61,980 bases of DNA from Candidatus Bathyarchaeota archaeon (GCA_003151735.1 PLYI01000071.1:1-61980); one strand, 5' to 3'. Numbered from the stretch's first letter, positions 1 through 8,388 are shown. Translations and numbers: made by a program. The notes: generated by a model not told the origin, from the sequence alone.

Positions 1-141
1 ATAAGTCGTAACTGTGTTTTTCCAAGTTCTTCCGCTCTATATGCGTATTGTTGGCTTGTTTCTTTAAGCCTTCCTATCGGTTTTTTCCTCTTCAAATCTA
101 GAACCGAGGAGAACTATATCCAGAAAAAATCTAAATACTAA
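1..141 (+). CDS. C-terminal end of a membrane protein (partial)
   Basis: The first reading frame is open from base 1 to a TAA at 139-141 (46 codons). It encodes one hydrophobic segment (around residues 12-31, rich in L, V, F) followed by a short polar, Lys-rich tail. This looks like the last membrane helix and cytoplasmic tail of a protein whose start lies outside the window. The family is not recognisable. The next frame stays open to 247 with an acidic helical tail, so a frameshift is possible. Confidence 0.4.
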   Translation: MSRNCVFPSSSALYAYCWLVSLSLPIGFFLFKSRTEENYIQKKSKY

Positions 142-247
142 AAGCAAACAGAAGGAAATAACATCTCAAAAAGAAGCACTCATCACCGAAATCAGCTCAA
201 TTGTCGCAGCTTTTGGATCTACTGTTCCAGCCGAGCAAGTATCTTGA
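79..247 (+). pseudogene. Start-less reading-frame remnant, possible frameshifted tail of the preceding gene
   Basis: A frame offset from the preceding partial gene is open to TGA 245-247. It ends in an Ala/Glu-rich helix-like stretch (...ALITEISSIVAAFGS...). It has no ATG, GTG or TTG start and overlaps the end of the 1-141 frame. A single-base indel near 90-140 would join the two. It could also be chance. Confidence 0.2.
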
Positions 248-995
248 AAAATTTTTCACTCTTTCCTTTTTTATATTTCTTGGTCAGCTATTTTTAGTTA
301 AATATTGGCAGTTATTAAATAAAGCAAAACTCAAAATTACACGTTTCGGGCACTCAATGTAAGACAAATTAAGGACAAAGTGCTATATAATTTAGGTGAA
401 CATTTTTGCGTAAACAACACAGACCAGAAGGATCGACAACCTCCTCTCCAAACAGTAGCAGTATTGCAAGAAGAGCAAATGCCGCCAATAGTTCGAGACA
501 AAAGCAAGCCAACGACAATCGTTCGAGACAGACCCAAGCCGACAATTCAAAGAAGTAAAAGAGTAAATTAAGTAAAATACCCAAAATCAATAGGCAACAC
601 ATGAATCAGAAACGAGAAAGTACTGCTGTTACTTGTTACTGGTTCTAATTGCTTTAAAGCTAGGTTGCCCTTTGCTTCTTGAGCTTACAGCCTTTGACAT
701 ATTATTGTTTTAGAAACACGCCTTTTTAACGCGGATATGGTTTATTGAAGATCACGGTGTTTTAGTGTGACGTGTAAACTGTTTAGGCGTTGCTTGAATT
801 ACCGATTGAATAAATATGAATGTGACCATATCGGAGAACACTGTTTGGTTTTCAGCCAAAAACGCGATTTTGTCTCATTAGAACCTAACTTTTAACGGCT
901 TTTTTCAACAGTGGCTCAATGCCTTTTTTTTGAGCTTATACATAGAACATACGATAAAATTGCCTGTTTTAATAGGGCTGATAGAGTATGTAATA
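248..995. other. Stretch without a convincing gene
   Basis: AT-rich sequence. Short overlapping frames on both strands (around 369-602) have repetitive Pro/Arg/Lys or hydrophobic translations and do not look like conserved proteins. From 905 to 995, the minus strand can be read as the displaced 3' part of the gene interrupted by the 1004-1958 insertion. Confidence 0.4.
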
Positions 996-1003
996 TAATT
1001 ACA
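996..1003 (+). repeat. Target-site duplication, left copy
   Basis: TAATTACA lies directly outside the left inverted repeat. The identical right copy is at 1959-1966. Confidence 0.7.
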
Positions 1004-1055
1004 GGTTCTGTTAAGTTCTTAGGGGCTGGTCTTTTCTGTTAACTGTCGTGGGATG
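1004..1055 (+). repeat. Left terminal inverted repeat
   Basis: Pairs without gaps with the reverse complement of 1907-1958. The strongest blocks are the outer 12 bases and the inner block CTGTTAA...TGGGATG. A related inner motif recurs at 1067-1084 and about 1123-1138, giving iterated GTTAACT-type sites. Confidence 0.7.
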
Positions 1056-1221
1056 TTTTTCTTCATGTTAACTATCGTACGATAGCTTGGATTCTGGGTA
1101 ACTCTATGGCCGATAATCCCCTGTGTTAACTCACGGATGATATAGCGGATTTTTTGGTTTATTTATCTTGAAGTAAGAGTTTTTAAGTAGCTAAATGACT
1201 GTGTTAGTGTGTTGATTTTTT

Positions 1222-1509
1222 ATGGCAATCCCCACGTTTGAAATCTTAAACAAGAACATTATGGAATGGGTTCAGAAGAATTTTGATAAGGCTATGTTTC
1301 CTTATAATGTGGACAAGGGCGACTTTAAACCTGAGCATTCAAGAGTGATTGAATTTGCAAAAGTTTGGAAAGAAAATGCCTATTGGCTTGTTGAGGCACA
1401 AATTGAATATGTTTTAAAAAAAACCGAATTTGTAAGAATGACATTCCAAATAGATGACGCTGGCCAAATAATAGGATTTAGTGTTCACAAAAGTAGCGTG
1501 ACTTATTGA
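1222..1509 (+). CDS. Hypothetical protein, weak GvpO-like pattern, carried inside the transposon-like unit
   Basis: A 95-residue acidic protein with ATG start. The core (residues 45-90: Trp, an alternating hydrophobic VEAQIEYV strand, then DDAGQIIGF and a basic C-terminal strand) recalls the alpha-beta fold of gas-vesicle GvpO-type and PepSY-like proteins, but the match is weak and the function is unknown. A TATA-like AGTTTTTAAGTA lies about 35 bases upstream with no clear ribosome site, so the mRNA may be leaderless. It is the only intact gene between the TIRs, so it is either cargo or a domesticated gene. Confidence 0.6.
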   Translation: MAIPTFEILNKNIMEWVQKNFDKAMFPYNVDKGDFKPEHSRVIEFAKVWKENAYWLVEAQIEYVLKKTEFVRMTFQIDDAGQIIGFSVHKSSVTY

Positions 1510-1610
1510 GAGTGCTAACCTTCTTTCTTACTGGCATTCTGTATACCAGAACCGAATAGGAAAACCGTTATTAGTGTTGTACGTTCACAGTGGGCTTGAA
1601 GAGAGAACAT

Positions 1611-1824
1611 ATGAATAGGAAAGAGGCGATAGCCCTATTGAGCGAATTTAGCGCTAACCAATTTGTAAACCCCAATCTAGTTCTTCTTGAAAAAAGAGAA
1701 CCGGATAGATACAGATTACAGATTTAGAGGCGATTATAACCGTCAATCAATTGTAGCATTTCTAAGGAAAAGACACTTGTCATTCGAAATGAGCAACGAT
1801 CACTTAATTGTTTACAAGCCATAG
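1611..1824 (+). pseudogene. Small gene broken by a single-base frameshift
   Basis: ATG 1611 follows a purine-rich ribosome site (GAAGAGAGAA). The first frame (MNRKEAIALLSEFS... EKREPDRY) runs into a stop at 1722-1724. Shifting one base restores an open frame (...YRFRGDYNRQSIVAFLRKRH...) to TAG at 1822-1824. The span of 214 bases is 71 codons plus one base, so a one-base insertion in the repetitive AGATTACAGATTT run is the simplest explanation. The intact product would be about 70 residues and basic, of unknown function. It lies inside the transposon-like unit. Confidence 0.55.
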
Positions 1825-1906
1825 GAAAAATGGGTAAGCCTCGACTTTTTCAGCTTGTAGAAAGTCATCCCACGAAAGTTAACACTCTATTTCTGAAAAA
1901 GGAACT

Positions 1907-1958
1907 CATCCCATGAAAATTAACAGTCAGAAAAATCCCACACCACCTTAACGGAACC
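1907..1958 (-). repeat. Right terminal inverted repeat
   Basis: Reverse-complement partner of 1004-1055. A further inner motif copy (CATCCCACGAAAGTTAAC, 1866-1883) is inverted relative to 1039-1056 with 17 of 18 matches, so both ends carry repeated candidate transposase-binding sites. Confidence 0.7.
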
Positions 1959-2287
1959 TAATTACACAAGACTTTTATATTGGTGTTTATGTTCATTTTA
2001 ACTTCTTTATTTAGATTTTTTATATTTCTATAATCTTTATTTAGACCTTTCATAATGCTTTTAACATTCTTTTTATCAAAATTATTCTCAATAATTGTGT
2101 TGTCTTGATTTTCACAGAATCTAATCATAGCATTTTTACATTTCTTTGAACATGTGCCAAAATCAGTTATACGAATTGATGGTTGTCCTTCTATTTGATG
2201 GGTCATTGGATTTGTAGATGTAATTCCTCTGTCATGTTTGTACCAAAATATTTTATTGGGGTTAAGTTTTTTATCGCAAACTTGGCA
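1958..2287 (-). pseudogene. Zinc-finger-like gene truncated by the 1004-1958 insertion
   Basis: The minus-strand frame is open from 2287 to 1958. It has a Cys-x2-Cys pair at its start (CQVCDKKL) and a Cys-x3-Cys about 40 residues later (TCSKKC), suggesting a small zinc-binding protein. ATG 2206 is internal; a likely start just upstream of the first CxxC is out of frame by one base. The stop codon uses the last base of the inserted unit. Removing the unit and one TAATTACA copy keeps the frame open about 30 more codons, to a TGA at 905-907. Confidence 0.5.
1959..1966 (+). repeat. Target-site duplication, right copy
   Basis: TAATTACA matches 996-1003 exactly and abuts the right inverted repeat. 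Confidence 0.7.
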
Positions 2288-2368
2288 TCATTCTACTAAA
2301 ATTTAATTAGAACCACACCTAAAACTTTTTGAAGGCTAAAGTTGTTTATTTGACAAAGAGAAATCTTG

Positions 2369-2533
2369 ATGGATAAAGCTAAAATTAAAGATGAAATGTG
2401 CACGTGTGGGCATCTTAAAAGTGAACATTCGTATTTTTTAGATAGAGTATGTACTAAACCTAAATGTGAATGTTACAAGTTCGTTTTGAAGGACGAAAAA
2501 CAAAAGCTTAATTTTTTAGATTCTGCGTGCTAA
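2369..2533 (+). CDS. Small zinc-binding protein, 54 residues
   Basis: ATG 2369 to TAA 2531-2533. The sequence has CTCGHLKSEH near residue 11 and CTKPKCECYKF near residue 28, giving a C-x-C-G-H...C-x4-C-x-C pattern typical of the small single-zinc proteins common in Thaumarchaeota-Bathyarchaeia. Its role is not known. It sits in the accessory strip ahead of the recombinase gene and reads toward the 111-residue gene. Confidence 0.6.
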   Translation: MDKAKIKDEMCTCGHLKSEHSYFLDRVCTKPKCECYKFVLKDEKQKLNFLDSAC

Positions 2534-2591
2534 AGCATGAAGATAGATAAACTAATAATGCTTCGAATGATACTGCTAGGAAGTCCAATAA

Positions 2592-2927
2592 ATGGTAAAA
2601 ATCGACCTATTGACCTATTTGACTTTCAATTTGAACATGCTCGTCGACAATGGATACAGTATGCCATTGAAGGAAGTTAAACAATCTTGTAAACAACGAA
2701 CAATCCTTAGAGATTTACAAGAAAGATACTCATTTAAGAACACAGGACTTGACCTATCTTTATTGAAGTTGCAACCAAACGCAGAGGAAGAAATTGAAAA
2801 CATTTTTTACAACATGGCAACTTCAGTAGAAGATAAAGCAATGTTAGTAACGAATAACGGTTTATGCCTGTTGATTGCATACGCTCAAGACCATATTCAA
2901 AAAGAAGCAAGAAAGTTTGAAATTTAA
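2592..2927 (+). CDS. Hypothetical protein, 111 residues
   Basis: ATG start and no recognisable family. Predicted mostly helical and soluble, with mixed charge. It lies 59 bases after the small zinc protein and convergent with the recombinase gene that ends at 2952, so it is probably part of the same accessory strip. Confidence 0.5.
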   Translation: MVKIDLLTYLTFNLNMLVDNGYSMPLKEVKQSCKQRTILRDLQERYSFKNTGLDLSLLKLQPNAEEEIENIFYNMATSVEDKAMLVTNNGLCLLIAYAQDHIQKEARKFEI

Positions 2928-2951
2928 CAAGAATTGCCTGACAGGGATAGT

Positions 2952-4259
2952 CTAATTTTCTTCAATTCTTGACCTCTCGTATTCTTTCTCAAGTTTCTTA
3001 GCGTGCAATTTTTTTATCAATTCCTTGCCTTCAGATGTATCTGCAACCTCATTTAACAGTTCCATTGCTGGATCATAGGTCTTGTGAACGAATTCATACA
3101 TACTGCTTATTTGTTGTAACAGTTCCTCTTTGTCCTGTTGCTGTTGTTTTATAACTTCGGAAAGGCTGCTTTTCAACTCGTCGTAGTTTTCACTAATTAA
3201 AGTAATTTGTGATTTATCAACACCATACACAGTAACGTATGGTTCAACTTTTAGATACTCTTTTAAAAATAAACCGTCAGACTTTTCTAAGTATGTAGCT
3301 GAAATGTTGCTTGAGTGACCCATCATCGCCATAACATAGTCACTTTCAACATTAGCTATACCACAAGCAGTTCGGAATAAGCTCCTAAATCTTTTAGGAC
3401 GGAAAGGATTACTTTCATCATCAACTACATATCCCATTTTCTCGGCAGCTTTTCTAAAATTCATTGATAGCGCATGGGTTGGAATTTTAGATCCATCTTC
3501 TTTAACAAACAAGTACTCATCTTTTTTAGCATTACTTCTTTCCTGTTGAACATAGCGCCTAAGATATTCGGTAGCTTCCACGCTGAAGAAGGTTTTGAAT
3601 TCAATCCCATCTTTTAGCCTATTGTCGTGAAAAGGAAAGCGTTTTGCCGTTGAAAGGTCGCCTTTTACATCTTTAACAAACTTAATTCTCAGATTCAAAA
3701 TGTCCGCTGCATCTGCTCCAGTCGATAAAACGCTTAAGCCAATAGTTTGGTCTCTAAAGCTAAGATTATCAAAGAAGTGTTTTAACGTACCATTGTGGAA
3801 AACAGTTTCGCTTGTTGTTTCATCATAGCCGTAAATTTCAGTTTTGCTATCAGTTTTATTGGCTGTTGACATATGCCTTTTTGGGATCTTCATTCGTTTT
3901 GGAAAAACTATGTCGTTATGCGAATAGAATCCACGTAAGAAACAAAGATTTGTGACAACTGAATTCCATTCTACACCAGTTTTCAATTTGGCAGCAAAGT
4001 AATCTTGAAGTCGTTTACCAGTGTCATCAATATTTTGTTTTGCTTCATCTAATAGAAAATCTGGACTAATCTCACCATCGCAAGTATATTCCATCAGCCG
4101 TCCGAGCCGTTGGTTTCGTGCTTTATCAGTGAAAAGTTTACCTCTGCTAACGGCAGATTGTTCAAGGCTTTCAATCCATTTCTTAACACTTACAAACTTT
4201 AGAAGTTCTGAGCCAACAATGTTGCCTTGTTTACCTCTTTCGCCTTGCTTTCTTGCCAT
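2952..4259 (-). CDS. Tyrosine recombinase / archaeal integrase-like protein
   Basis: 435 residues. An N-terminal SAM-like core-binding region is followed by a catalytic domain. Visible motifs are RPKRFRSLFRT (box II, K/R-x-x-R form rather than H-x-x-R), MGHSS, and ATYLEKS with the nucleophilic Tyr, then a Gln-rich coiled-coil tail (QQQQDKEELLQQ). At box I the usual TGxR reads STGADAADILNLR, so the first catalytic Arg is not in its normal place. The family is site-specific integration of mobile elements. It lies at the edge of the 1-4.4 kb accessory strip, and no tRNA target is seen beside it. Confidence 0.8.
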   Translation of the reverse strand: MARKQGERGKQGNIVGSELLKFVSVKKWIESLEQSAVSRGKLFTDKARNQRLGRLMEYTCDGEISPDFLLDEAKQNIDDTGKRLQDYFAAKLKTGVEWNSVVTNLCFLRGFYSHNDIVFPKRMKIPKRHMSTANKTDSKTEIYGYDETTSETVFHNGTLKHFFDNLSFRDQTIGLSVLSTGADAADILNLRIKFVKDVKGDLSTAKRFPFHDNRLKDGIEFKTFFSVEATEYLRRYVQQERSNAKKDEYLFVKEDGSKIPTHALSMNFRKAAEKMGYVVDDESNPFRPKRFRSLFRTACGIANVESDYVMAMMGHSSNISATYLEKSDGLFLKEYLKVEPYVTVYGVDKSQITLISENYDELKSSLSEVIKQQQQDKEELLQQISSMYEFVHKTYDPAMELLNEVADTSEGKELIKKLHAKKLEKEYERSRIEEN

Positions 4260-4469
4260 AATTCTTACCTAAAACTAAGTGCATGGACAAGGTATTTAAG
4301 TTTTAGTATAAAGGTAAGCCTCAGCTAATCTATATAAAAGTATAAACAATCAAAAATCCTGTTTCTTTAGCTGGTAAAGGTTATTTTTCAGGTTTTCAAC
4401 ATACCAATGGCTGCTGAAAACACCAATACCGACCTCCCCAACTATCGTTTCTGCATAGAACTGCTATTA

Positions 4470-4602
4470 GGATCCGAGGGATGTGCATTATTCTGTTTTT
4501 TTGCGGTTTTTTGCTTTTTTGCTGTTACTTCTCAAGTTGTTTACCAGAAAAGTTAAACAGCAAAAAGAATACAAAACCGAATTGTGCACACCTCTCGGAT
4601 CC
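4470..4602. repeat. 133-bp inverted-repeat unit (MITE-like or terminator hairpin)
   Basis: Starts with GGATCCGAGGGATGTGCATT and ends with TGTGCACACCTCTCGGATCC, a near-perfect inverted pair of about 24 bases around an A/T-rich centre. It lies between the recombinase start and the 3' end of the NTPase gene. The GTGCACA-CTC-CGGAT motif recurs at 8443 and, weaker, at 39530. Confidence 0.5.
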
Positions 4603-4629
4603 AAATATGCCGTCTTGGATGAATAAGCC

Positions 4630-5163
4630 CTAAAATGCTGCAAGGGCTTTTTGGATTAATTGCTCAGCCAGTTTTTCCCTATTGGAGAAAGTCACATTAA
4701 AAATCTCAGCATCCACTCTTCGTTTCACCTGAGTTACCAGCGGGTCTTTGGCTTTTCCATGCACAACCGCTAACACCAACTTTTTGCTCTCGAGCGCTTG
4801 TGTTACGGCTTGTTTGAATTTTTGCGAGTACAGCTCCATGGGTCCAATCTCGTCGATAGCAATGGCGCTGCATTTTTCGAGGGCTTGGGTAATGGCTGCA
4901 GTGCCAATGTTGTCAAGGTCTTCAAGGTTAACATGGTATTTGCCCACCTGCGGGCCTTTTTGAGCCACGTGAGCCAGCCATCCAAGTTTGCCGCTGGTTA
5001 AATCCAAGATTTCAAAGCCTACACGCACATTGCCTTTACGCACTTCACGACTAATCATACCGCCGACACTGACGCCTTTAGCTTTCAGGGCATCCACTGT
5101 CTTTGTAAGCACAGTGGTTTTTCCAACACCTGGAGCACCAGTCAAAATCAAAACTCTCGACAT
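4630..5163 (-). CDS. THEP1-type nucleoside-triphosphatase
   Basis: 177 residues from ATG 5163, chosen over upstream ATGs because GAGGATGA lies just before it. It contains a P-loop GAPGVGKTT near residue 7, GGMISREVRKGNVRVGF, and a Walker B segment AIAIDEIGPMEL near residue 105. These are hallmarks of the THEP1/NTPase family, which hydrolyses NTPs and may act in RNA or nucleotide metabolism. Full length for the family. Divergent from trm1, with a 90-base gap. Confidence 0.85.
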   Translation of the reverse strand: MSRVLILTGAPGVGKTTVLTKTVDALKAKGVSVGGMISREVRKGNVRVGFEILDLTSGKLGWLAHVAQKGPQVGKYHVNLEDLDNIGTAAITQALEKCSAIAIDEIGPMELYSQKFKQAVTQALESKKLVLAVVHGKAKDPLVTQVKRRVDAEIFNVTFSNREKLAEQLIQKALAAF

Positions 5164-5252
5164 ATTCATCCTCATCTTTTACACCAACCCTACCATAAGT
5201 CTAATATGACGATAAAATTCTTTTCATACCCATATCTCTGGGAGCAGACTAA

Positions 5253-6503
5253 ATGGCAGAAAAAGCAGGATACGTCGCAGATTTTCCAAGCGAAATAATC
5301 AGGGAGGGCAAAGTTCAGGTCTTAGTGCCTAAACTTGCAGCGTACGGTGTCATCCCATCCGATTATGCGCCTTCTAAAGCTCCAGTTTTCTACAACCCAG
5401 TCATGGAATTCAACCGTGACCTAACCGTTTTAGCGTTCAAGGCTTACCACAACATGGTTAATCATGAAATCAGCATCTGCGAGCCCTTTACAAGCCAGGG
5501 CATCAGGGGAATCCGTTTTGCAGCCGAAGTCGAAGGCGTAACAAGAGTGCTGCTCAGCGACATAAACACCTCAGCCTACGAGTTGGCAAAGCACAATATT
5601 GAACTAAACAAATTAGAAAACAAAATTACCCTCAAACACAAAGACGCCAACTGCGTTCTAAGCTGCAATGCATCACCAAAAAAACGCTTCGACGTAGTAG
5701 ACATCGACCCGTTTGGCACTCCTGTGCCTTATCTGGATTCATCATTTAGAGCCCTGAAAAACAAGGGGTTACTGGCGGCTACTGCAACGGATTTGGCGCC
5801 GCTGTGCGGGGTTCATGCGAAGGCATGTGTGCGAAAATACGGCGGTAAACCCTTGAGGACGGAGTATTGTCATGAGTTGGCGGTGCGGCTTTTGGCGGGC
5901 TGCATGGCGTCGGTGGCGGCGAAACATGACATCGGAATCCGAATCCTCTTTAGCCACAGCAGCGACCACTACATCCGAGTCTATGCCCAAATAGCCTACG
6001 GCTGCCAAAAAGCCGATGAAAGCATCAAATCCACTGGCTACATTCTGCACTGTTTTAATTGCCTCCACAGAGAAACCGCACCTATAATCTTTGGTAAAAG
6101 TGACCAGTGCCCCGAATGCGGCTCCAAAATGGACCATGCAGGACCCTTGTGGATAGGAAGCATCGGCGACCCAGCATTCATTGACCAAATAACAAAGGAA
6201 AACCAGAGCACCGCTTTTAAGAACAGCGCAAAAATCACAAAACTCCTAAACTTAACCAAAAATGAAGCCACAGAATCCGCCACATATTACGTGATTGATA
6301 AATTAAGCGGAAAACTCAAGTTGCCCGCACCCAGCGTCCAAGCATTCCTAGCAGCACTCCAAAGCAGCGGTTACCAGGCGGTGCCAACCCACTTTAACAC
6401 TCGAGGCATAAAAACAGACGCTCCAACGCTAACTATGCATAAACTGCTCAGAGAAATAGCAACGACCAAACAGCCAACAGCTCTTTCGGCAACAAAAGTT
6501 TAA
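5253..6503 (+). CDS. trm1: tRNA (guanine26-N2)-dimethyltransferase
   Basis: 416 residues. It methylates G26 of tRNA with SAM. The N-terminal half is a Rossmann methyltransferase with the catalytic loop DIDPFGTPVPYLDSS near residue 150 and the SAM region SICEPFTSQGIRGIRFA near residue 76. A zinc ribbon follows (CFNC near 266, CPEC near 287), then a winged C-terminal region. Length and motifs fit archaeal Trm1. proC follows 39 bases downstream on the same strand. Confidence 0.95.
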   Translation: MAEKAGYVADFPSEIIREGKVQVLVPKLAAYGVIPSDYAPSKAPVFYNPVMEFNRDLTVLAFKAYHNMVNHEISICEPFTSQGIRGIRFAAEVEGVTRVLLSDINTSAYELAKHNIELNKLENKITLKHKDANCVLSCNASPKKRFDVVDIDPFGTPVPYLDSSFRALKNKGLLAATATDLAPLCGVHAKACVRKYGGKPLRTEYCHELAVRLLAGCMASVAAKHDIGIRILFSHSSDHYIRVYAQIAYGCQKADESIKSTGYILHCFNCLHRETAPIIFGKSDQCPECGSKMDHAGPLWIGSIGDPAFIDQITKENQSTAFKNSAKITKLLNLTKNEATESATYYVIDKLSGKLKLPAPSVQAFLAALQSSGYQAVPTHFNTRGIKTDAPTLTMHKLLREIATTKQPTALSATKV

Positions 6504-6542
6504 AGAGCAAAACCATTGTTTCTAACAGGTAAGTGAGCATTC

Positions 6543-7349
6543 ATGAATGACAGAATCACAGTTATAGGCGCAGGCATGATGGGTAGCGCCATAATAAAGA
6601 GCCTCGTTAAGGGCAGCTACGGTGGCAAAATTACTGCGGTTGACATTGCCCCTGAAAAACTCAAAGACCTAGAAAAAATAGGTGTAAAAGTTTCCTTAGA
6701 CAATCGCAAATCCGCTGCCGATGCCGACACAGTTTTCATAATCGTTAAGCCAGGCGATGTAGAAAAGGTTCTCAAAGAAATCAGCAAAGAAATCAAAGGC
6801 AAACTCCTCATCTCCGTTGCAGCCACAGTGCCTCTTGCGTTTCTGCGAAAGAATGCGCCTGAAGCTCGTATTGTACGTATCATGCCTAATTTGGGCGCTA
6901 TGGTGCAGGCTGCTTACACAGCTTACTGTTGCGAACCAAACGTAACAACCAAAGACAAGGAAAAAGTCCAAGCCCTCTTGAACATGATGGGTGTCTGTGA
7001 CGAAGTGGACGAGAAGTACATGGATGCCATCACTGCGGTCAGCGGCAGCGGACCAGGCTACATGTCAATAATCATTGAAGCGTTGACTTACGCGGGACTA
7101 AAAGTTGGGTTGCCAAGAAACATCGCACTCAAATGCGCTGCCCAAACTGTCATGGGAACAGGAAAACTTGTAATCGACCTAAACGAAGAGCCAGCAAAAA
7201 TCAAAGACATGACCACAACTCCAGGCGGAACAACCATCGAAGCAATCTACCAAATCGAGCAATCACAAATCCGACCAGCCATGATACGCGCCATCGAAGA
7301 AGCCACTAAAAAAAGCCAAGCAATCCGCGAAAAACTCAACCTAACCTAA
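6543..7349 (+). CDS. proC: Pyrroline-5-carboxylate reductase
   Basis: 268 residues. It reduces pyrroline-5-carboxylate to proline with NAD(P)H. The N-terminal nucleotide-binding loop GAGMMGSAI is at residues 8-16. The dimerisation domain carries AVSGSGPGY near residue 163 and the signature DMTTTPGGTT near residue 220. Full length. It ends 6 bases before the HAD phosphatase, suggesting co-transcription. Confidence 0.95.
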   Translation: MNDRITVIGAGMMGSAIIKSLVKGSYGGKITAVDIAPEKLKDLEKIGVKVSLDNRKSAADADTVFIIVKPGDVEKVLKEISKEIKGKLLISVAATVPLAFLRKNAPEARIVRIMPNLGAMVQAAYTAYCCEPNVTTKDKEKVQALLNMMGVCDEVDEKYMDAITAVSGSGPGYMSIIIEALTYAGLKVGLPRNIALKCAAQTVMGTGKLVIDLNEEPAKIKDMTTTPGGTTIEAIYQIEQSQIRPAMIRAIEEATKKSQAIREKLNLT

Positions 7350-7355
7350 ACCGAC

Positions 7356-8012
7356 ATGTTCGAAGCAGTACTCTTTGACTGGGACGGGACCCTCGCCGAT
7401 ACACGAAAGCAAATTGTGATTTCATTCCAAAAAGCGCTTAAAGAAATTAACCTTGAAGTTCCAACCGAATATATTGAACGCAGAATCGGCATCGGAGCAT
7501 CTGATACTTTTCGCGAAATTCTCAAAGCTGCAAATAGGCGTGTTGACGAGAAAATTGTAAAACAGCTGGTCGAACGGAAGAGTAAAGTGCAGATTGAATT
7601 AGCCAGTGAAGTGAAGTTGTTTGAAGGTGCACGGGAACTTTTGGAGGCGTTGCAGGGTAAGGTGAAAGTGGGTCTGGCATCGATGAATAATTGTCCTATC
7701 ATCATGCATCTTCTTCAAATTAACGGTTTAATAGATTGTTTTGACACGGTTTTAACCGTTGAGGCGGTTTCCCGTTCAAAGCCTGACCCAGAAATTTTCC
7801 TTAAAACAGCTTCACAACTAAAAGCCGTTCCCGAGGGAAGTGTTGTTTTGGAGGATTCACTTTTCGGCGTCCAAGCTGCTAAAGCTGCAAAAATGTGTTG
7901 CATCGCAGTCACTACAGGCGTTTACTCTGAACATGAGCTTAAACGGGAAAACCCTGACTTAATCGTTAAAACGCTAAAAGACCCTAAAATTCTCAGTTTT
8001 ATTTTGAAATAA
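7356..8012 (+). CDS. HAD-superfamily phosphatase (phosphoglycolate phosphatase-like)
   Basis: 218 residues. HAD motifs are visible: FDWDGTLAD (residues 7-15, nucleophile Asp), ASMNN (motif II), RSKPDPEIF (motif III Lys) and VVLEDSLFGVQAA (motif IV acidic pair). The cap is a helical subclass I type. The substrate is uncertain: phosphoglycolate or another small sugar phosphate. It follows proC at a 6-base spacing. Confidence 0.85.
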   Translation: MFEAVLFDWDGTLADTRKQIVISFQKALKEINLEVPTEYIERRIGIGASDTFREILKAANRRVDEKIVKQLVERKSKVQIELASEVKLFEGARELLEALQGKVKVGLASMNNCPIIMHLLQINGLIDCFDTVLTVEAVSRSKPDPEIFLKTASQLKAVPEGSVVLEDSLFGVQAAKAAKMCCIAVTTGVYSEHELKRENPDLIVKTLKDPKILSFILK

Positions 8013-8112
8013 CAATATTCTACCTTGTGGTAGCGCACTAGCAACAACATAGCTTTAAACATTTTTAGCAGAAATATACATTATTCTCAAATACTGAAAG
8101 GACGAAAAATTT

Positions 8113-8382
8113 TTGACAGCCCAACAAAATAAAAGAACTAGGCCATCTGTTTTTCAAGTGCTACTTCTTGACAACGACCAAAGCGAAGATGTTGAGGTTC
8201 AAGAAGCTGAACAAGTTGATTTTTGCCAAGTTAAAGAACACCTCAAAAACGGCGGTTCCGTTTTCATAACCAGCAGAGGGTCACAAAAGCTGCCTTTACC
8301 AAAAAGCAAAGCTCAGCAAAACTACAACCGCTCCAGAAAAACCCTTGGGCTGCTCTTCCGACAGCACATGAGAACCAAATAA
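8113..8382 (+). CDS. Conserved-looking small basic protein, 89 residues
   Basis: TTG start preceded by AAAGGACG. It has a Glu/Asp-rich middle and a basic C-terminus (KAQQNYNRSRKTLGLLFRQH). The segment FCQVKEHLKNGGSVFITSRGSQKL is strand-helix-like. The function is unknown; the basic end suggests nucleic-acid binding. Convergent with the radical SAM gene. Confidence 0.6.
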   Translation: MTAQQNKRTRPSVFQVLLLDNDQSEDVEVQEAEQVDFCQVKEHLKNGGSVFITSRGSQKLPLPKSKAQQNYNRSRKTLGLLFRQHMRTK

Positions 8383-8388
8383 ACATGT

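Larger units (their letters stand above)
1004..1958. mobile_element. 955-bp transposon-like unit with TIRs and 8-bp target duplication, no transposase
   Basis: Outer ends GGTTCTGTTAAG (1004-1015) and CTTAACGGAACC (1947-1958) are inverted repeats with 11 of 12 bases matching. They lie within ungapped 52-bp TIRs (1004-1055 and 1907-1958, about 36 of 52 identical). TAATTACA occurs directly outside both ends (996-1003 and 1959-1966), a clean 8-bp target duplication. An 8-bp duplication and GG...CTGTT ends are features of IS6-family transposons, so an IS6-related non-autonomous element is inferred. No transposase frame is present. The inside carries a 95-residue gene and a frameshifted small gene. 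Confidence 0.75.

Noticed and set aside
369..602. Overlapping short frames on both strands
   Set aside because: Repetitive Pro/Arg or hydrophobic translations, no conserved pattern and no convincing start signals; likely chance in AT-rich sequence.
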